A DNA stretch of 64,000 bases from JBMOKU01 sp049324315 (lineage in GTDB: Bacteria > Bacillota > Clostridia > Peptostreptococcales > Thermotaleaceae), in contig JBMOKU010000055.1 in NCBI GenBank assembly GCA_049324315.1, positions 62,001 through 126,000 of the forward strand, read 5' to 3'. The number at the start of each line of letters is the position of its first letter. Positions within the stretch are counted from its first letter, which is position 1. The notes below the pieces were generated by a model. That model ran no database searches. It saw only the letters and a list, made by a program, of their open reading frames with translations, and was not told where the DNA came from. This document shows positions 17,071 through 25,760 of the stretch, one piece after another. The position numbers were made by a program, and so were the translations under genes.

Positions 17071-17721
17071 TTATATCTTCTTCTCTATCTTCTGCAAGTC
17101 ATCATTATGTCCCACAACGACTAGCACATCTTCGTAGGAAATTTTATCTTGGGCATTTGGCGAAATGTTTATATCCGAACCATGTTTTATCGCCATAACA
17201 TTGACGCCATATCTTCCCCTCATATTGATGTCCACCAGACTCTTGCCTACCCATTCTTTTAATGGGGTTATTTCAACAATACTATAATCAGGTGCAAGTT
17301 CAATATAGTCAAGAATATTCGTGGAAACAAGATTGTGCGCTACCCTCATACCCATATCTCTTTCAGGAAGCACAACACGGTCTGCCCCCGTCTTATAGAG
17401 AATCTTTGCATGGAGCTCATTTTGTGCCTTGGCAACAACATACTTCACGCCTAATTCTTTCGTTAACAGTGTAATCAAAATAGATGATTGTATGTCCGAA
17501 CCAATGGTAATCACAGCTACATCAAAATTTCTAATCCCCAAAGATCTCAAGGAAGCTTCATCCGTAGCATCTAGCTGCACAGCATGGGTAACGGAATCAG
17601 CTAACCCTTGTATTACATCTTCGTCTTGATCTACTGCTAGTACATCATAACCTAATCCATATAGTGTTTTGGCTACGCTCGAGCCAAACCTCCCGCATCC
17701 AATTACTGCATATTGTTTCAT
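17071..17721 (-). CDS. TrkA/KtrA-type potassium channel regulator (RCK)
   Basis: 216 aa cytoplasmic gating subunit. RCK_N (1-130) has the Rossmann motif IGCGRFGSSVAKTL with acidic VDQDEDV; RCK_C (about 135-216), the usual c-di-AMP-binding domain in KtrA, follows (ITPLKEWVGKSLVDI). It forms octameric rings that gate TrkH/KtrB channels in response to nucleotide. Ten bases separate it from the upstream TrkH gene, making it the last gene of the operon. RBS GGGGGGAG precedes ATG 17721. Confidence 0.93.
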   Translation of the reverse strand: MKQYAVIGCGRFGSSVAKTLYGLGYDVLAVDQDEDVIQGLADSVTHAVQLDATDEASLRSLGIRNFDVAVITIGSDIQSSILITLLTKELGVKYVVAKAQNELHAKILYKTGADRVVLPERDMGMRVAHNLVSTNILDYIELAPDYSIVEITPLKEWVGKSLVDINMRGRYGVNVMAIKHGSDINISPNAQDKISYEDVLVVVGHNDDLQKIEKKI

Positions 17722-17731
17722 TTTACTCCCC

Positions 17732-19096
17732 CTAGCCTACAATTACTTTTTCTTCTGGATATCTGTAATTTCCTTTATTCCTAAGCTGCCGACTTGCCAG
17801 AGCCAGTGCCACTGTCAATGGTCCTACCCTGCCAGCAAACATGGTAAATGATATTAGAATCTTGCCAATGCTTGTTAGGCTTGGTGTTATTCCTAAGGAT
17901 AACCCGACAGTACCAAATGCTGAAGTTGCCTCAAAGAATATTTCTAAAAAACTATGTCCTTTCTCAGTAATGGACAGAAGCATTGTAACAATCACAATCA
18001 GTGCCCCAGCCAGACCAACGATTGCTAAAGAGCGACCTACAATTTCCCGGGGAATTCTTCTTTTGAAAACTTCCGTATCAGACTTCCCTTTAATCTCCGA
18101 TATAATCGTCCAGAGAAGGACACCTGCCGTTGTTGTTTTGACACCACCTGCAGTACCTGCCGGTGATCCTCCAATAAACATCAGTACAATGGTAAAAAAT
18201 ATTGACGCCATTGTAAGCTTGTCGGTTGCCAGCGTATTAAAGCCTGCTGTTCTAGGTGTTATAGAATGGAATGCTGCTGACAATAATTTTCCTTTTACCG
18301 TTAAAGGCCCCATTGTCTCAGGGTTACTATATTCTAAAACGAAAACTACAATGAATCCCACTAGAAGCAATATACCTGTTATAAGTAGAACCAGTTTTGT
18401 GTGCAATGAAAAATTCTTGAATCTTCTCTTGGTTAGTATTTCCATAATAACTGCAAAACCTAATCCTCCAATAATAATCAAGAACCCAATCACGAGGTTT
18501 ACCAAGGGATCTTCTACATAGGATGTTAAACTCCTATAATCACCCATTAGGTCAAATCCTGCATTACAAAAGGCAGATATGGCATGGAATATTCCAAATC
18601 CAATGCCCTTAGCTGCACCATAAGCAGGAATAAATCTTATAGATAACAGCAATGCAGCAACACCTTCTATGGTAAAAGTTGTGATTAACACATATTGCGT
18701 TAGTCTTACTACACCAGCAGTACTAAATTGATTCAATGCTTCTTGCATAACGAGTCTTTCTCTGAGCATGATTCTCTTACCCAAAATAAAGGCAATTAGC
18801 GTCGTCAATGTCATAAAGCCTAGGCCGCCTACTTGGATTAACAATAGAATAACTACCTGTCCGAACACAGTCCAATGGGTTCCTGTATCAACAACTACCA
18901 GCCCTGTAACACAAACGGCTGAAGTTGATGTGAAAAGCGCATTGATAAAACCTACAGACTCACCATTTTTTGATGCCATCGGTAAACTTAACAGTAAGGC
19001 CCCAATTAAGATAACTGCAGCGAACCCCACAACTAGGATTTGTGCAGGATTTAGTTTGAGTTCTTTAAATCCCAAATCAAAACCTATTGTAACCAC
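17732..19096 (-). CDS. TrkH/KtrB-family potassium channel subunit
   Basis: 454 aa, four repeated M1-P-M2 units. Pore-loop segments are visible as TSTSAVCVTGLVVVDTG, AFCNAGFDLMG, TPRTAGFNTLAT and AFGTVGLSLGITP, each carrying the central filter glycine. The length and the following RCK gene fit KtrB. A GTG start at 19096 follows a weak GAAGG signal just after the stop of the second TrkH gene, so translation is probably coupled. Its partner is most likely the RCK protein immediately downstream. Confidence 0.92.
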   Translation of the reverse strand: MVTIGFDLGFKELKLNPAQILVVGFAAVILIGALLLSLPMASKNGESVGFINALFTSTSAVCVTGLVVVDTGTHWTVFGQVVILLLIQVGGLGFMTLTTLIAFILGKRIMLRERLVMQEALNQFSTAGVVRLTQYVLITTFTIEGVAALLLSIRFIPAYGAAKGIGFGIFHAISAFCNAGFDLMGDYRSLTSYVEDPLVNLVIGFLIIIGGLGFAVIMEILTKRRFKNFSLHTKLVLLITGILLLVGFIVVFVLEYSNPETMGPLTVKGKLLSAAFHSITPRTAGFNTLATDKLTMASIFFTIVLMFIGGSPAGTAGGVKTTTAGVLLWTIISEIKGKSDTEVFKRRIPREIVGRSLAIVGLAGALIVIVTMLLSITEKGHSFLEIFFEATSAFGTVGLSLGITPSLTSIGKILISFTMFAGRVGPLTVALALASRQLRNKGNYRYPEEKVIVG

Positions 19097-19102
19097 CTTC
19101 TA

Positions 19103-20617
19103 TCACTGATATTTCTTCCTATTTATAGACACATCTACAGATTTCTTCTTTCGAATAAATCTTAAATCTCTTATCATTTTCAAACCTGCAAAGAATACAA
19201 CCAAAAATTCCAGTCTACCCAGCATCATCCCAACAGTTTGCGTCCACAGTACCACGCCAGGTGCGTCCGGGGCCGTAACACCCACTGAAAGCCCTACCGT
19301 ACCTAAGCTTGAGGCATATTCAAACATTGAGTCCTGCAAAGGATATCCATAAGCCAGCATGACAAGCACACCTGCTGCATAAGTAATCATGTATAACATA
19401 GCGAAGTTAGATATCTCTAACGCATGATCCTGGGACACATAGTATTTTCCTTCCGGTCGAACAACATAATTTTGCCTTACCACATTTTGAGGAAGTAGGT
19501 ATCCTTTGATATTCCATATAAGGGATTTTAGCATGATATATACTCTATACTGCTTTAATCCTCCAGCCGTTGAGCCTGCTCCTCCACCAATTATCATGAG
19601 AATAATCATAATAAATATGCCAAAGCTATTCCAATCTCCATAGCCTACCGTTGAAAATCCCGTTGTGGTCAAGGCTGATGTTAGCTCAAAAACAGCTACA
19701 CGAATTCCTTTGCCTACGGCGCCATATAATTTAAAAAGAGAGAAATAAGCTGTAAATGGTATTGCAATTGCTAAAGCTAGAAACATAAAGCGTATTTCTC
19801 CAATTTGAAAGAATCTTTTTATTTCTCCCTTTAAAAGCACATAATGGGCAGCAAAGTTTGTTGTTCCTAAAAGCATTAGGATAAGCGTAATGAATTCAAT
19901 AGGCAAGCTCTCGTAGGCACCAATACTGGCAGGCTCTGTTGAGAACCCACCCGTTGACACAGCAGCAATCGAATGATTAATAGAATCAAACCATGGCATA
20001 CCTGCAAGGATATACAGAATGGTACCAGAAGCAATATAGCCTATATAGATAATCATAATTAGTTTTGTTGACCTGGCCACATTGGGCAGCAGTTTATCTG
20101 ATCTTCCCTCTGCATGATATAGCCCTAACCCATGAGGTCCTATAATAGCAGACAACATAATTACGGCAAGTCCTGCCCCACCAATAAACTGCATAAGACT
20201 TCTCCAAAATAAAAATAAGTGGGAAGTCTTTGTAACATCGACCACGGAAAGTCCCGTAGTTGTCAGTCCACTGACCGCCTCAAACATAGCCTGCGTAAAA
20301 TTTAACTTCCCTGAAAGAATAAAAGGCATGGCAGAAAATATGGAAGCGCTAAACCAAGCCCATAAGACAATGACACCGCCCTCATGTAAGGTCAGCGTAG
20401 CGTCTTCTCCATACCTCATGACCCTTTTCATGCCATACCCTAGCACGATAGCCGCTAAAGAAGGTACAATAAAGTACCCTATCTCATTTATTTCCGTTCT
20501 GTAAATGGGCAGCAGCAGCAAAGGCAGCAGCAGAGCAATGCCAATCCCCATTATAATCGTTCCTACATAACCAATGATCAATTGGTATCTATCTTTTAGC
20601 TGTTCTATGTACAACAC
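19103..20617 (-). CDS. TrkH-family potassium uptake protein, second paralogue
   Basis: 504 aa, longer than its neighbour, with extra N-terminal helices typical of TrkH rather than KtrB. Pore loops include SGLTTTGLSVVDVT, AVSTGGFST, SALTTTGFSTVGYGDW and SLGTVGLSVGVT. A GTG start at 20617 lies one base after the stop of the two-domain RCK gene upstream, preceded by AGGAAGGA. The pairing of two different TrkH-type channels in one operon suggests two affinities or ion preferences under common control. Confidence 0.92.
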   Translation of the reverse strand: MLYIEQLKDRYQLIIGYVGTIIMGIGIALLLPLLLLPIYRTEINEIGYFIVPSLAAIVLGYGMKRVMRYGEDATLTLHEGGVIVLWAWFSASIFSAMPFILSGKLNFTQAMFEAVSGLTTTGLSVVDVTKTSHLFLFWRSLMQFIGGAGLAVIMLSAIIGPHGLGLYHAEGRSDKLLPNVARSTKLIMIIYIGYIASGTILYILAGMPWFDSINHSIAAVSTGGFSTEPASIGAYESLPIEFITLILMLLGTTNFAAHYVLLKGEIKRFFQIGEIRFMFLALAIAIPFTAYFSLFKLYGAVGKGIRVAVFELTSALTTTGFSTVGYGDWNSFGIFIMIILMIIGGGAGSTAGGLKQYRVYIMLKSLIWNIKGYLLPQNVVRQNYVVRPEGKYYVSQDHALEISNFAMLYMITYAAGVLVMLAYGYPLQDSMFEYASSLGTVGLSVGVTAPDAPGVVLWTQTVGMMLGRLEFLVVFFAGLKMIRDLRFIRKKKSVDVSINRKKYQ

Positions 20618-20618
20618 C

Positions 20619-21284
20619 TTAATCGGTCCTTCCTCTGATTGTTTTTAATACATCCGACTGCACTGCGGGCAAGCACAAAAAGATTAGTTTATCATGCTCT
20701 TCTATCACGGTATCTCCCCTTGGGATGATCGCCTGCTCTCCTCGAATCACGCAGCCCACAATAGATTCCCTTGGCAGTGCTACTTCCATCAGTTTCTTTC
20801 CAACCGTCGGGAAATCTCCACTTATTTCAATTTCCATGGCTGCAACCTTTCCCTCTTCAATAGGAAATAGATTGGTGATATCATCGATGGAGATCTTTTG
20901 CTCTATAAAGGAAGAAATTATATCTGCTGTACTGATGACATTATTAACGCCCAATTGTCTGAATATATCAATATTTTTAGGATCATTTACCATGGCAAAG
21001 GTCTTCTTGACCTTAAACATTTTTTCCGCAATCTGACAAATTACCAGATTATTCGGATCTTCTGTTGTCAGGGCAATCACCATATCCGCATAGGCAGCTC
21101 CTGCATCTTCCAAAATATAGGGTTTTGTCCCATCCCCATGCACAATGTTTGCCTGATGCATCCGAGCCAGCTTTTTACAATAATCTGCATCATGATTGAC
21201 AATGGTAACATGGTATCCCTTTGAAACAAAAGATTTCGTCAGGAAGTGCATCCGTTTTCCACCACCTACGATAACAATATTCAT
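20619..21284 (-). CDS. TrkA-type RCK protein (RCK_N + RCK_C)
   Basis: 221 aa. The Rossmann segment VGGGKRMHFLTKSFVSKGY departs from the usual GxGxxG spacing by having GGGK, and the acidic residue at the end of beta-2 is N (VNHDADYC), so nucleotide preference may be altered. RCK_C occupies about 140-221 (FPTVGKKLMEVALP). ATG overlaps the stop of the upstream RCK_N gene as ATGA. Most likely partner of the 504-aa TrkH directly downstream. Confidence 0.88.
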   Translation of the reverse strand: MNIVIVGGGKRMHFLTKSFVSKGYHVTIVNHDADYCKKLARMHQANIVHGDGTKPYILEDAGAAYADMVIALTTEDPNNLVICQIAEKMFKVKKTFAMVNDPKNIDIFRQLGVNNVISTADIISSFIEQKISIDDITNLFPIEEGKVAAMEIEISGDFPTVGKKLMEVALPRESIVGCVIRGEQAIIPRGDTVIEEHDKLIFLCLPAVQSDVLKTIRGRTD

Positions 21285-21724
21285 TCTAAATCCCCCATTT
21301 CTTCTCCTATGATATTATTCTTTAATGCTTCTGCCGAAAGAATTGTGGGACAAAGGGTTTCAATGTCCAGCTCTTCATATATTTCCTGCCTCGAAGGCTC
21401 AAATAGACGGGCAATAACCTTTGGCACATGGTAGATTGTCTTGGCGATCTGGGCAATCATAACATTGGTATTATCATCATTGGTAGTTGTGACTACTATA
21501 TCGGCTTTATCGATTTTAGCCCGAACCAGTGTATCGATTTCAACAGCGTCGGCTTCAATAGTAAAACCGCTGAAATCATCAGATAGACGATGAAACGCAT
21601 GGGCATCCTTATCGATGATCACAACGCTTTTTCTAGCTTTTGAAAGTAATCTTGCCAAATGGGAACCTAGTCTACCGCAGCCTACGATGATGATATATTC
21701 GTCCCTGTCCTGCTTAATTTTCAT
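21281..21724 (-). CDS. Single-domain RCK_N (TrkA-N) protein
   Basis: 147 aa, only the NAD-binding half of TrkA: IIVGCGRLGSHLARLLSKA, VVIIDKDAHAFHRL, and EADAVEIDTL. There is no RCK_C. The second ATG (21724) is preferred because AGGAG lies nine bases before it. It overlaps the response regulator-TPR gene by 11 bases and the two-domain RCK gene by 4. E. coli TrkA has two RCK_N/C pairs in one chain; here a lone RCK_N next to a two-domain partner may act as a split gating ring, which is inference. Confidence 0.88.
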   Translation of the reverse strand: MKIKQDRDEYIIIVGCGRLGSHLARLLSKARKSVVIIDKDAHAFHRLSDDFSGFTIEADAVEIDTLVRAKIDKADIVVTTTNDDNTNVMIAQIAKTIYHVPKVIARLFEPSRQEIYEELDIETLCPTILSAEALKNNIIGEEMGDLE

Positions 21725-22397
21725 TTTCGTCATCTCCTAATGCCATACCTTTTTGCGTATATTTCCACTGGGCAGTTCTCTCCAAATTCTTGGTGGCAGG
21801 CTCATAGCTTGGATCTAATGCCAGAGCGGCTCGATAATGCATTTGTGCTTTCTGAATTTCTCTACGATACTCGGCTAGGATGCCTAATAAGTTATGGGGT
21901 TCCGGTGCTTCTACTTCCATGACTATGGCCTTTTTCAAGAATTCTTCCGCCTTACTATACGAACCTTCTATTAAGCATTTCTTGGCAAAACCGATTACAT
22001 CCTTAAAGGTCTCCAATTTTTCCTCCTGTAAGGTCCGTCTGTCTAAAACATCCTTTACAATATTTCTGATTTCTTCCGGAGTGAACGGCTTGCTAATGAA
22101 ATCGATGGCCCCCAATTTCATAGCCTCAACGGCCCTTTCAATGGTACCATAGGCAGTCATCATGATCACATCTACTCTGTTACCCTTGTCTCTGATCTTT
22201 TCCAGAACCTGCATCCCTGTAAGTCCCGGCATTTTTATATCTAGTAGAATAAGATCATACCGTGTTTCCATGATTTTTTGCAGTGCTTCTTCACCGTTGA
22301 CTGCAATATCAAGTTCATGTCCTTGATCCTTTAAACAATGTGTTAATGTCATTCTTATATTCTTTTCATCATCAACGATCAGTATTTTTTTATTCAT
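21714..22397 (-). CDS. Response regulator with C-terminal TPR, no DNA-binding domain
   Basis: 227 aa. Receiver 1-120 (LILLDIKMPGLTG, MMTAYG, ISKPF), then helices forming about two TPR units (SYSKAEEFLKKAIVMEVEAP, IQKAQMHYRAALALDPSYEP). Same architecture as the 193-aa regulator at 16415. It is translationally overlapped with a CheY-like gene upstream and an RCK gene downstream, placing a protein-contact output inside a potassium-uptake operon. Confidence 0.88.
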   Translation of the reverse strand: MNKKILIVDDEKNIRMTLTHCLKDQGHELDIAVNGEEALQKIMETRYDLILLDIKMPGLTGMQVLEKIRDKGNRVDVIMMTAYGTIERAVEAMKLGAIDFISKPFTPEEIRNIVKDVLDRRTLQEEKLETFKDVIGFAKKCLIEGSYSKAEEFLKKAIVMEVEAPEPHNLLGILAEYRREIQKAQMHYRAALALDPSYEPATKNLERTAQWKYTQKGMALGDDENEN

Positions 22398-22770
22398 GTA
22401 TGGGTTCCTCCTTCAAGTATTTATCCAATATTTCTTTTATTTGTTCAGGTGTAAAAGGCTTCACCACATAATCATTGCCTCCCACAGCCAAGGCCTTCTG
22501 AATATCCTCCTTTTGTGTTTTAGCACTCATAAAAACGATGGGAATATTCTTCGTTGTTGGCTCATCTCTAAGGGCCTCACAAACTAAATATCCATTCATT
22601 TTAGGTAGTACAATATCTAAAAAAATAAGATCCGGCAAATATTCTTGGGCAATATCAATAGCCTCTATACCGTTGGCTGCCACCTGAATATCGTATCCAC
22701 TTTTCTGCAAATACATTTTAAGGGTAAGGATAATATTTTTTTCATCGTCTACAATAAGTATCTTTTTCAT
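22390..22770 (-). CDS. CheY-like single-domain response regulator
   Basis: 126 aa receiver only: DDEKN acidic pocket, LIFLDIVLP phospho-Asp, VFMSAKT and VVKPF. No output domain, so it may be a phosphate sink, a relay intermediate, or a competitor of the TPR regulator for the kinase encoded 18 bases upstream. It overlaps the TPR regulator gene by 8 bases. Confidence 0.92.
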   Translation of the reverse strand: MKKILIVDDEKNIILTLKMYLQKSGYDIQVAANGIEAIDIAQEYLPDLIFLDIVLPKMNGYLVCEALRDEPTTKNIPIVFMSAKTQKEDIQKALAVGGNDYVVKPFTPEQIKEILDKYLKEEPIHE

Positions 22771-22788
22771 AATATGACCCCTTTACAT

Positions 22789-24642
22789 TTATCGCCCTAA
22801 ATCCAACGTGAAGTAGAAAGTACTGCCTTCGCCAAGCTGACTCTTGACCCATATCTCTCCACCGTGGGCATTAACAATTTCCTTGCTAATGGCTAAACCT
22901 AACCCAGTACCACCCGGCGTTTCTCCATTGTCATCTCTTACTTGAATAAATTTCTCAAATATTTTCTGTTGATAATCCTCTGGTATGCCCCTTCCATTAT
23001 CAGAAACAGAGACCAGCATTTTATTGGCAGTTTCTCGCGCCGATATTTTAATAATTCCACTTCCATCCGTCGGCGTATACTTCATTGCATTCCCAATAAG
23101 ATTGGTCAAGACCAGTGAAATTTTATGGAAATCTGCTTTTACTTTTGATAATTCCTCCCTTACGTCTATCTGAATATCTATATTTCTGTCTTTTGCCTGT
23201 ATATTGAATGGTTTTATGGCATTCTCCGCAATATCCTTCATACTATGGTTTTCAATGTCCATCTGGATTTTGCCAGATTCAATTCTTGATAAATCCAGTA
23301 AATCACTGACTAGGTTCTTCAATCTTTCTCCGTCTTCCTTAATTGCTTCCAGCAATTCCTTCTGGTCCTCATTAATATTACCTGGAGTTCCGTCCAGTAG
23401 AAGTCCGACGCCCATACCGATTGAAGTCAAAGGCGTTCTAAATTCATGGGACACCGTAGAGACAAAATCCGATTTTATCTGATCCACTTCCTTCATTTTT
23501 GTAATATCCTGAAGCAGCGTAACGACCCCTATATTTTCTCCATCTCTTGTTCTGATAGGCGTTACATTCATTCGATAGTGCTTTTTACCACTTTCTCCTT
23601 CAATGGTTATATCCGTGTATTTTTTATAGGTATCGATGCTCTCTCTGTCCTTAACTTTATCAATAACTTGAAATATATCTTCCCTTTTGATTACCTCAAG
23701 AAAATGCTTATGTAGAACTTCTCTTTCTCTAATATTTAGAGCTGTTTCTGCTGCTCTGTTCACTAGTAACAGCTTATGTTCTTCATTGGTAACAATAATG
23801 CCATCACTGATACTTTCCACAATAGCCTCAGCCTTTTGCTTCTCTTCCATCAACTTTTTCAAGTTATACTTATCAAAAGATTGCAATTTTCTGGTCATTA
23901 CATTAAACTCCTGCGCCAGTTCAGCAATTTCATCTTTCCCTGTAATATCCAATTGATGGCTGTAATCTCCCTCGGCAATTTTTTTGATCTTTTCGATCAA
24001 ATTATAGATTGGATTTACGATTTTGTTGGTTAAGTACACAGCGAAGAATAACCCAATAAGTATCGTTACACCTGAGACAAAAATGGTCGAATAGGATGCG
24101 TTGGTAGAAATGCCATGAGCCATATTTTTTCGCAGCAGCATCCCATTTTGATTTAAATTCTGAAGGCTTCTACATGCATCCTTTGTTTCTTCAAATAATG
24201 GAAGCACCTCATTATAATAATAACTTCTGGCTTCACTGGCACCTTCCTTATTCTGCAGATCAACCAATATGGTAAATTCATCAATATACCTGGTATATAA
24301 CTGATGAATCTGATCCAGATTTTCCTTTTCTCCAGTCTCAGTAATATTATCTTCAGCTCTTGACAGCCATTTCAAAAATTCTATTTCATTTTCCCGAAAG
24401 TTTTGAGACGCTATTTGATCGGAAGAAAACATATAGGCCAATTCGGCGCTGTCCTGTCTTTCCAGGGCTACAACCATGTTTTGAGCAGCAACAATACTTT
24501 TATAGTTGGATTCCATAATGTTTTCAATAGAATTACTCAGACGGTTAAAGGTTGTTACAGACCATATACTACTAATGGCCAAAACTGTTAAAAGAAGTAT
24601 GTATACACCCAAAATCTTAAATTTAATTCCTTTTTTCATCAT
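22789..24642 (-). CDS. Membrane sensor histidine kinase heading the potassium operon
   Basis: 617 aa. Transmembrane helices at about 10-31 and 184-205, a helical extracytoplasmic sensor with VALERQDSAELAYMFSS, HAMP at about 205-255, PAS at about 272-380, phospho-acceptor His399 in STVSHEFRTPLTS, and an ATPase domain ending GTGLGLAISKEIV, GGEIWV. It is paralogous over its whole length to the 14537 kinase. It is the first gene after a c-di-AMP riboswitch and is followed by two response regulators, three RCK proteins and two TrkH channels. Confidence 0.93.
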   Translation of the reverse strand: MMKKGIKFKILGVYILLLTVLAISSIWSVTTFNRLSNSIENIMESNYKSIVAAQNMVVALERQDSAELAYMFSSDQIASQNFRENEIEFLKWLSRAEDNITETGEKENLDQIHQLYTRYIDEFTILVDLQNKEGASEARSYYYNEVLPLFEETKDACRSLQNLNQNGMLLRKNMAHGISTNASYSTIFVSGVTILIGLFFAVYLTNKIVNPIYNLIEKIKKIAEGDYSHQLDITGKDEIAELAQEFNVMTRKLQSFDKYNLKKLMEEKQKAEAIVESISDGIIVTNEEHKLLLVNRAAETALNIREREVLHKHFLEVIKREDIFQVIDKVKDRESIDTYKKYTDITIEGESGKKHYRMNVTPIRTRDGENIGVVTLLQDITKMKEVDQIKSDFVSTVSHEFRTPLTSIGMGVGLLLDGTPGNINEDQKELLEAIKEDGERLKNLVSDLLDLSRIESGKIQMDIENHSMKDIAENAIKPFNIQAKDRNIDIQIDVREELSKVKADFHKISLVLTNLIGNAMKYTPTDGSGIIKISARETANKMLVSVSDNGRGIPEDYQQKIFEKFIQVRDDNGETPGGTGLGLAISKEIVNAHGGEIWVKSQLGEGSTFYFTLDLGR

Positions 24643-24682
24643 CTCACCTTCAAAGCTGTGTCTTGTTATTTATTATTGCCAA

Positions 24683-24850
24683 CGAAACAAAAAAAACCAT
24701 AGAGATCTATGGTTTTTCTAGCCTAGGTCTCCTCTTCCAACGCCTACGTGGTTAGCTGTCGGGCTCGGATTGAAAGAGTTATCCTATCCTTTCGGAATTC
24801 GCCCCATGATTTGGGTCCCCCGCTTCCATATGTATGGAACTAAGCGCATC
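24683..24850 (-). promoter_or_regulatory. ydaO-type c-di-AMP riboswitch with terminator
   Basis: Minus-strand RNA contains the conserved blocks of the ydaO/yuaA class: GGGGGACCCAAAUCAUGGGG with GCGAAUUC, AGGAUA, then CCGAGCCCGACAGCUAACC and CGUAGGCGUU followed by GGAAGAGGAG. It ends in an intrinsic terminator (AAAACCATAGA/TCTATGGTTTT, 24688-24718). Known members shut off transcription when c-di-AMP is high and commonly control potassium uptake, which fits the Trk genes below. No gene lies between 24643 and 25015. Confidence 0.88.
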
Positions 24851-24857
24851 ATGTTAA

Positions 24858-24886
24858 ATTATAGACCTATGCTATATTGTGGTCAA
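24858..24886 (-). promoter_or_regulatory. Sigma-A promoter of the riboswitch/potassium operon
   Basis: Minus strand TTGACC (24886-24881), 17-base spacer, TATAAT (24863-24858), with the aptamer starting just downstream. Confidence 0.8.
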
Positions 24887-25015
24887 ATACAGCACTTTAT
24901 CACATATTAAATTATCCAATATATTATCTTTGATTTAAACAAATTATATAGAAATTTCTTTATAATCTTCTCTCAAACGCGCTCATCCGTTGCGTATCAT
25001 CGTAAACATGTTGCG

Positions 25016-25759
25016 TTATAGTAAATTGATAATAGATTCTCCATCTATGCTTTCCGATGCTGACCGATTCCTTCTTTCCTTTAATATGATAATTTCTTTT
25101 CTCATTTCCATAATAATGGTCTCTCTACGAAAGGATAGATATTCGGTAAAACCGCGAATTAATTCTTTTGTAAACTGCTGCTTCCATGGCGTGAAGGCAG
25201 GCGCATAGGTCAATATATACGCGCACATTTTTCCGCAATCTGATTCTCCCTTGCCGATTGTACAATTCTCAAAATCTATACCGTATAATTGATCTGCCAA
25301 AATGAAATTTCTTAGATGCGTATCTCCAAATATGACATCTTCTCTCGAGAAATCTTTTGCTGCTTCATAAAATGACTTTAGCCATTTACAAATTTCAACC
25401 ACCAGACAGGAAGTTGTTATCAGCCTACCATTATGATTGATTCTTTTTCCTTCTTCTAAGTGAGAAATGATTTCCAACAACGTATTTCCGTTTATATATT
25501 CCATTATCAGATAATCTTCTCCAACAAAGTGAACAACAGGGACATTCATCCCATATTCCTTAAGCTTACGAAGCATCTGCACTTCTTTATACAAAGCATC
25601 ACGATTGTCATTATAGACCTTTATCACACCCATTGCTTCCGTGTCATCATGGTAGAAAATACGTACCTTGTATACGTAGTTTTTCTTACTGTAAAACTTC
25701 TCTTCTATCCGATAGTTCTTGATTTCTTTATTTTGATACAGTAACTTTTCATGCTCCAT
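25016..25759 (-). CDS. Aminoglycoside-phosphotransferase-fold small kinase, last gene of cofactor operon
   Basis: 247 aa. The kinase-like fold shows a glycine-poor N-lobe, the hinge YLIMEYINGNTLLEII, the catalytic loop VIFGDTHLRNFIL (HGDxHxxN type, with Thr for Pro/Phe), and the metal loop GIDFEN. Such kinases phosphorylate small molecules or lipids (choline, aminoglycosides, thiamine-type alcohols) or proteins. Starting at ATG 25759, one base beyond the MobB stop, it belongs to the ECF/MobB operon. Substrate unknown; context makes a pterin- or nucleotide-related alcohol worth testing. Confidence 0.75.
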   Translation of the reverse strand: MEHEKLLYQNKEIKNYRIEEKFYSKKNYVYKVRIFYHDDTEAMGVIKVYNDNRDALYKEVQMLRKLKEYGMNVPVVHFVGEDYLIMEYINGNTLLEIISHLEEGKRINHNGRLITTSCLVVEICKWLKSFYEAAKDFSREDVIFGDTHLRNFILADQLYGIDFENCTIGKGESDCGKMCAYILTYAPAFTPWKQQFTKELIRGFTEYLSFRRETIIMEMRKEIIILKERRNRSASESIDGESIINLL

Positions 25760-25760
25760 A

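Noticed and set aside
17841..18521. 226-codon plus-strand ORF inside trkH
   Set aside because: Fully antisense to a clear TrkH gene; no ribosome binding site or domain.
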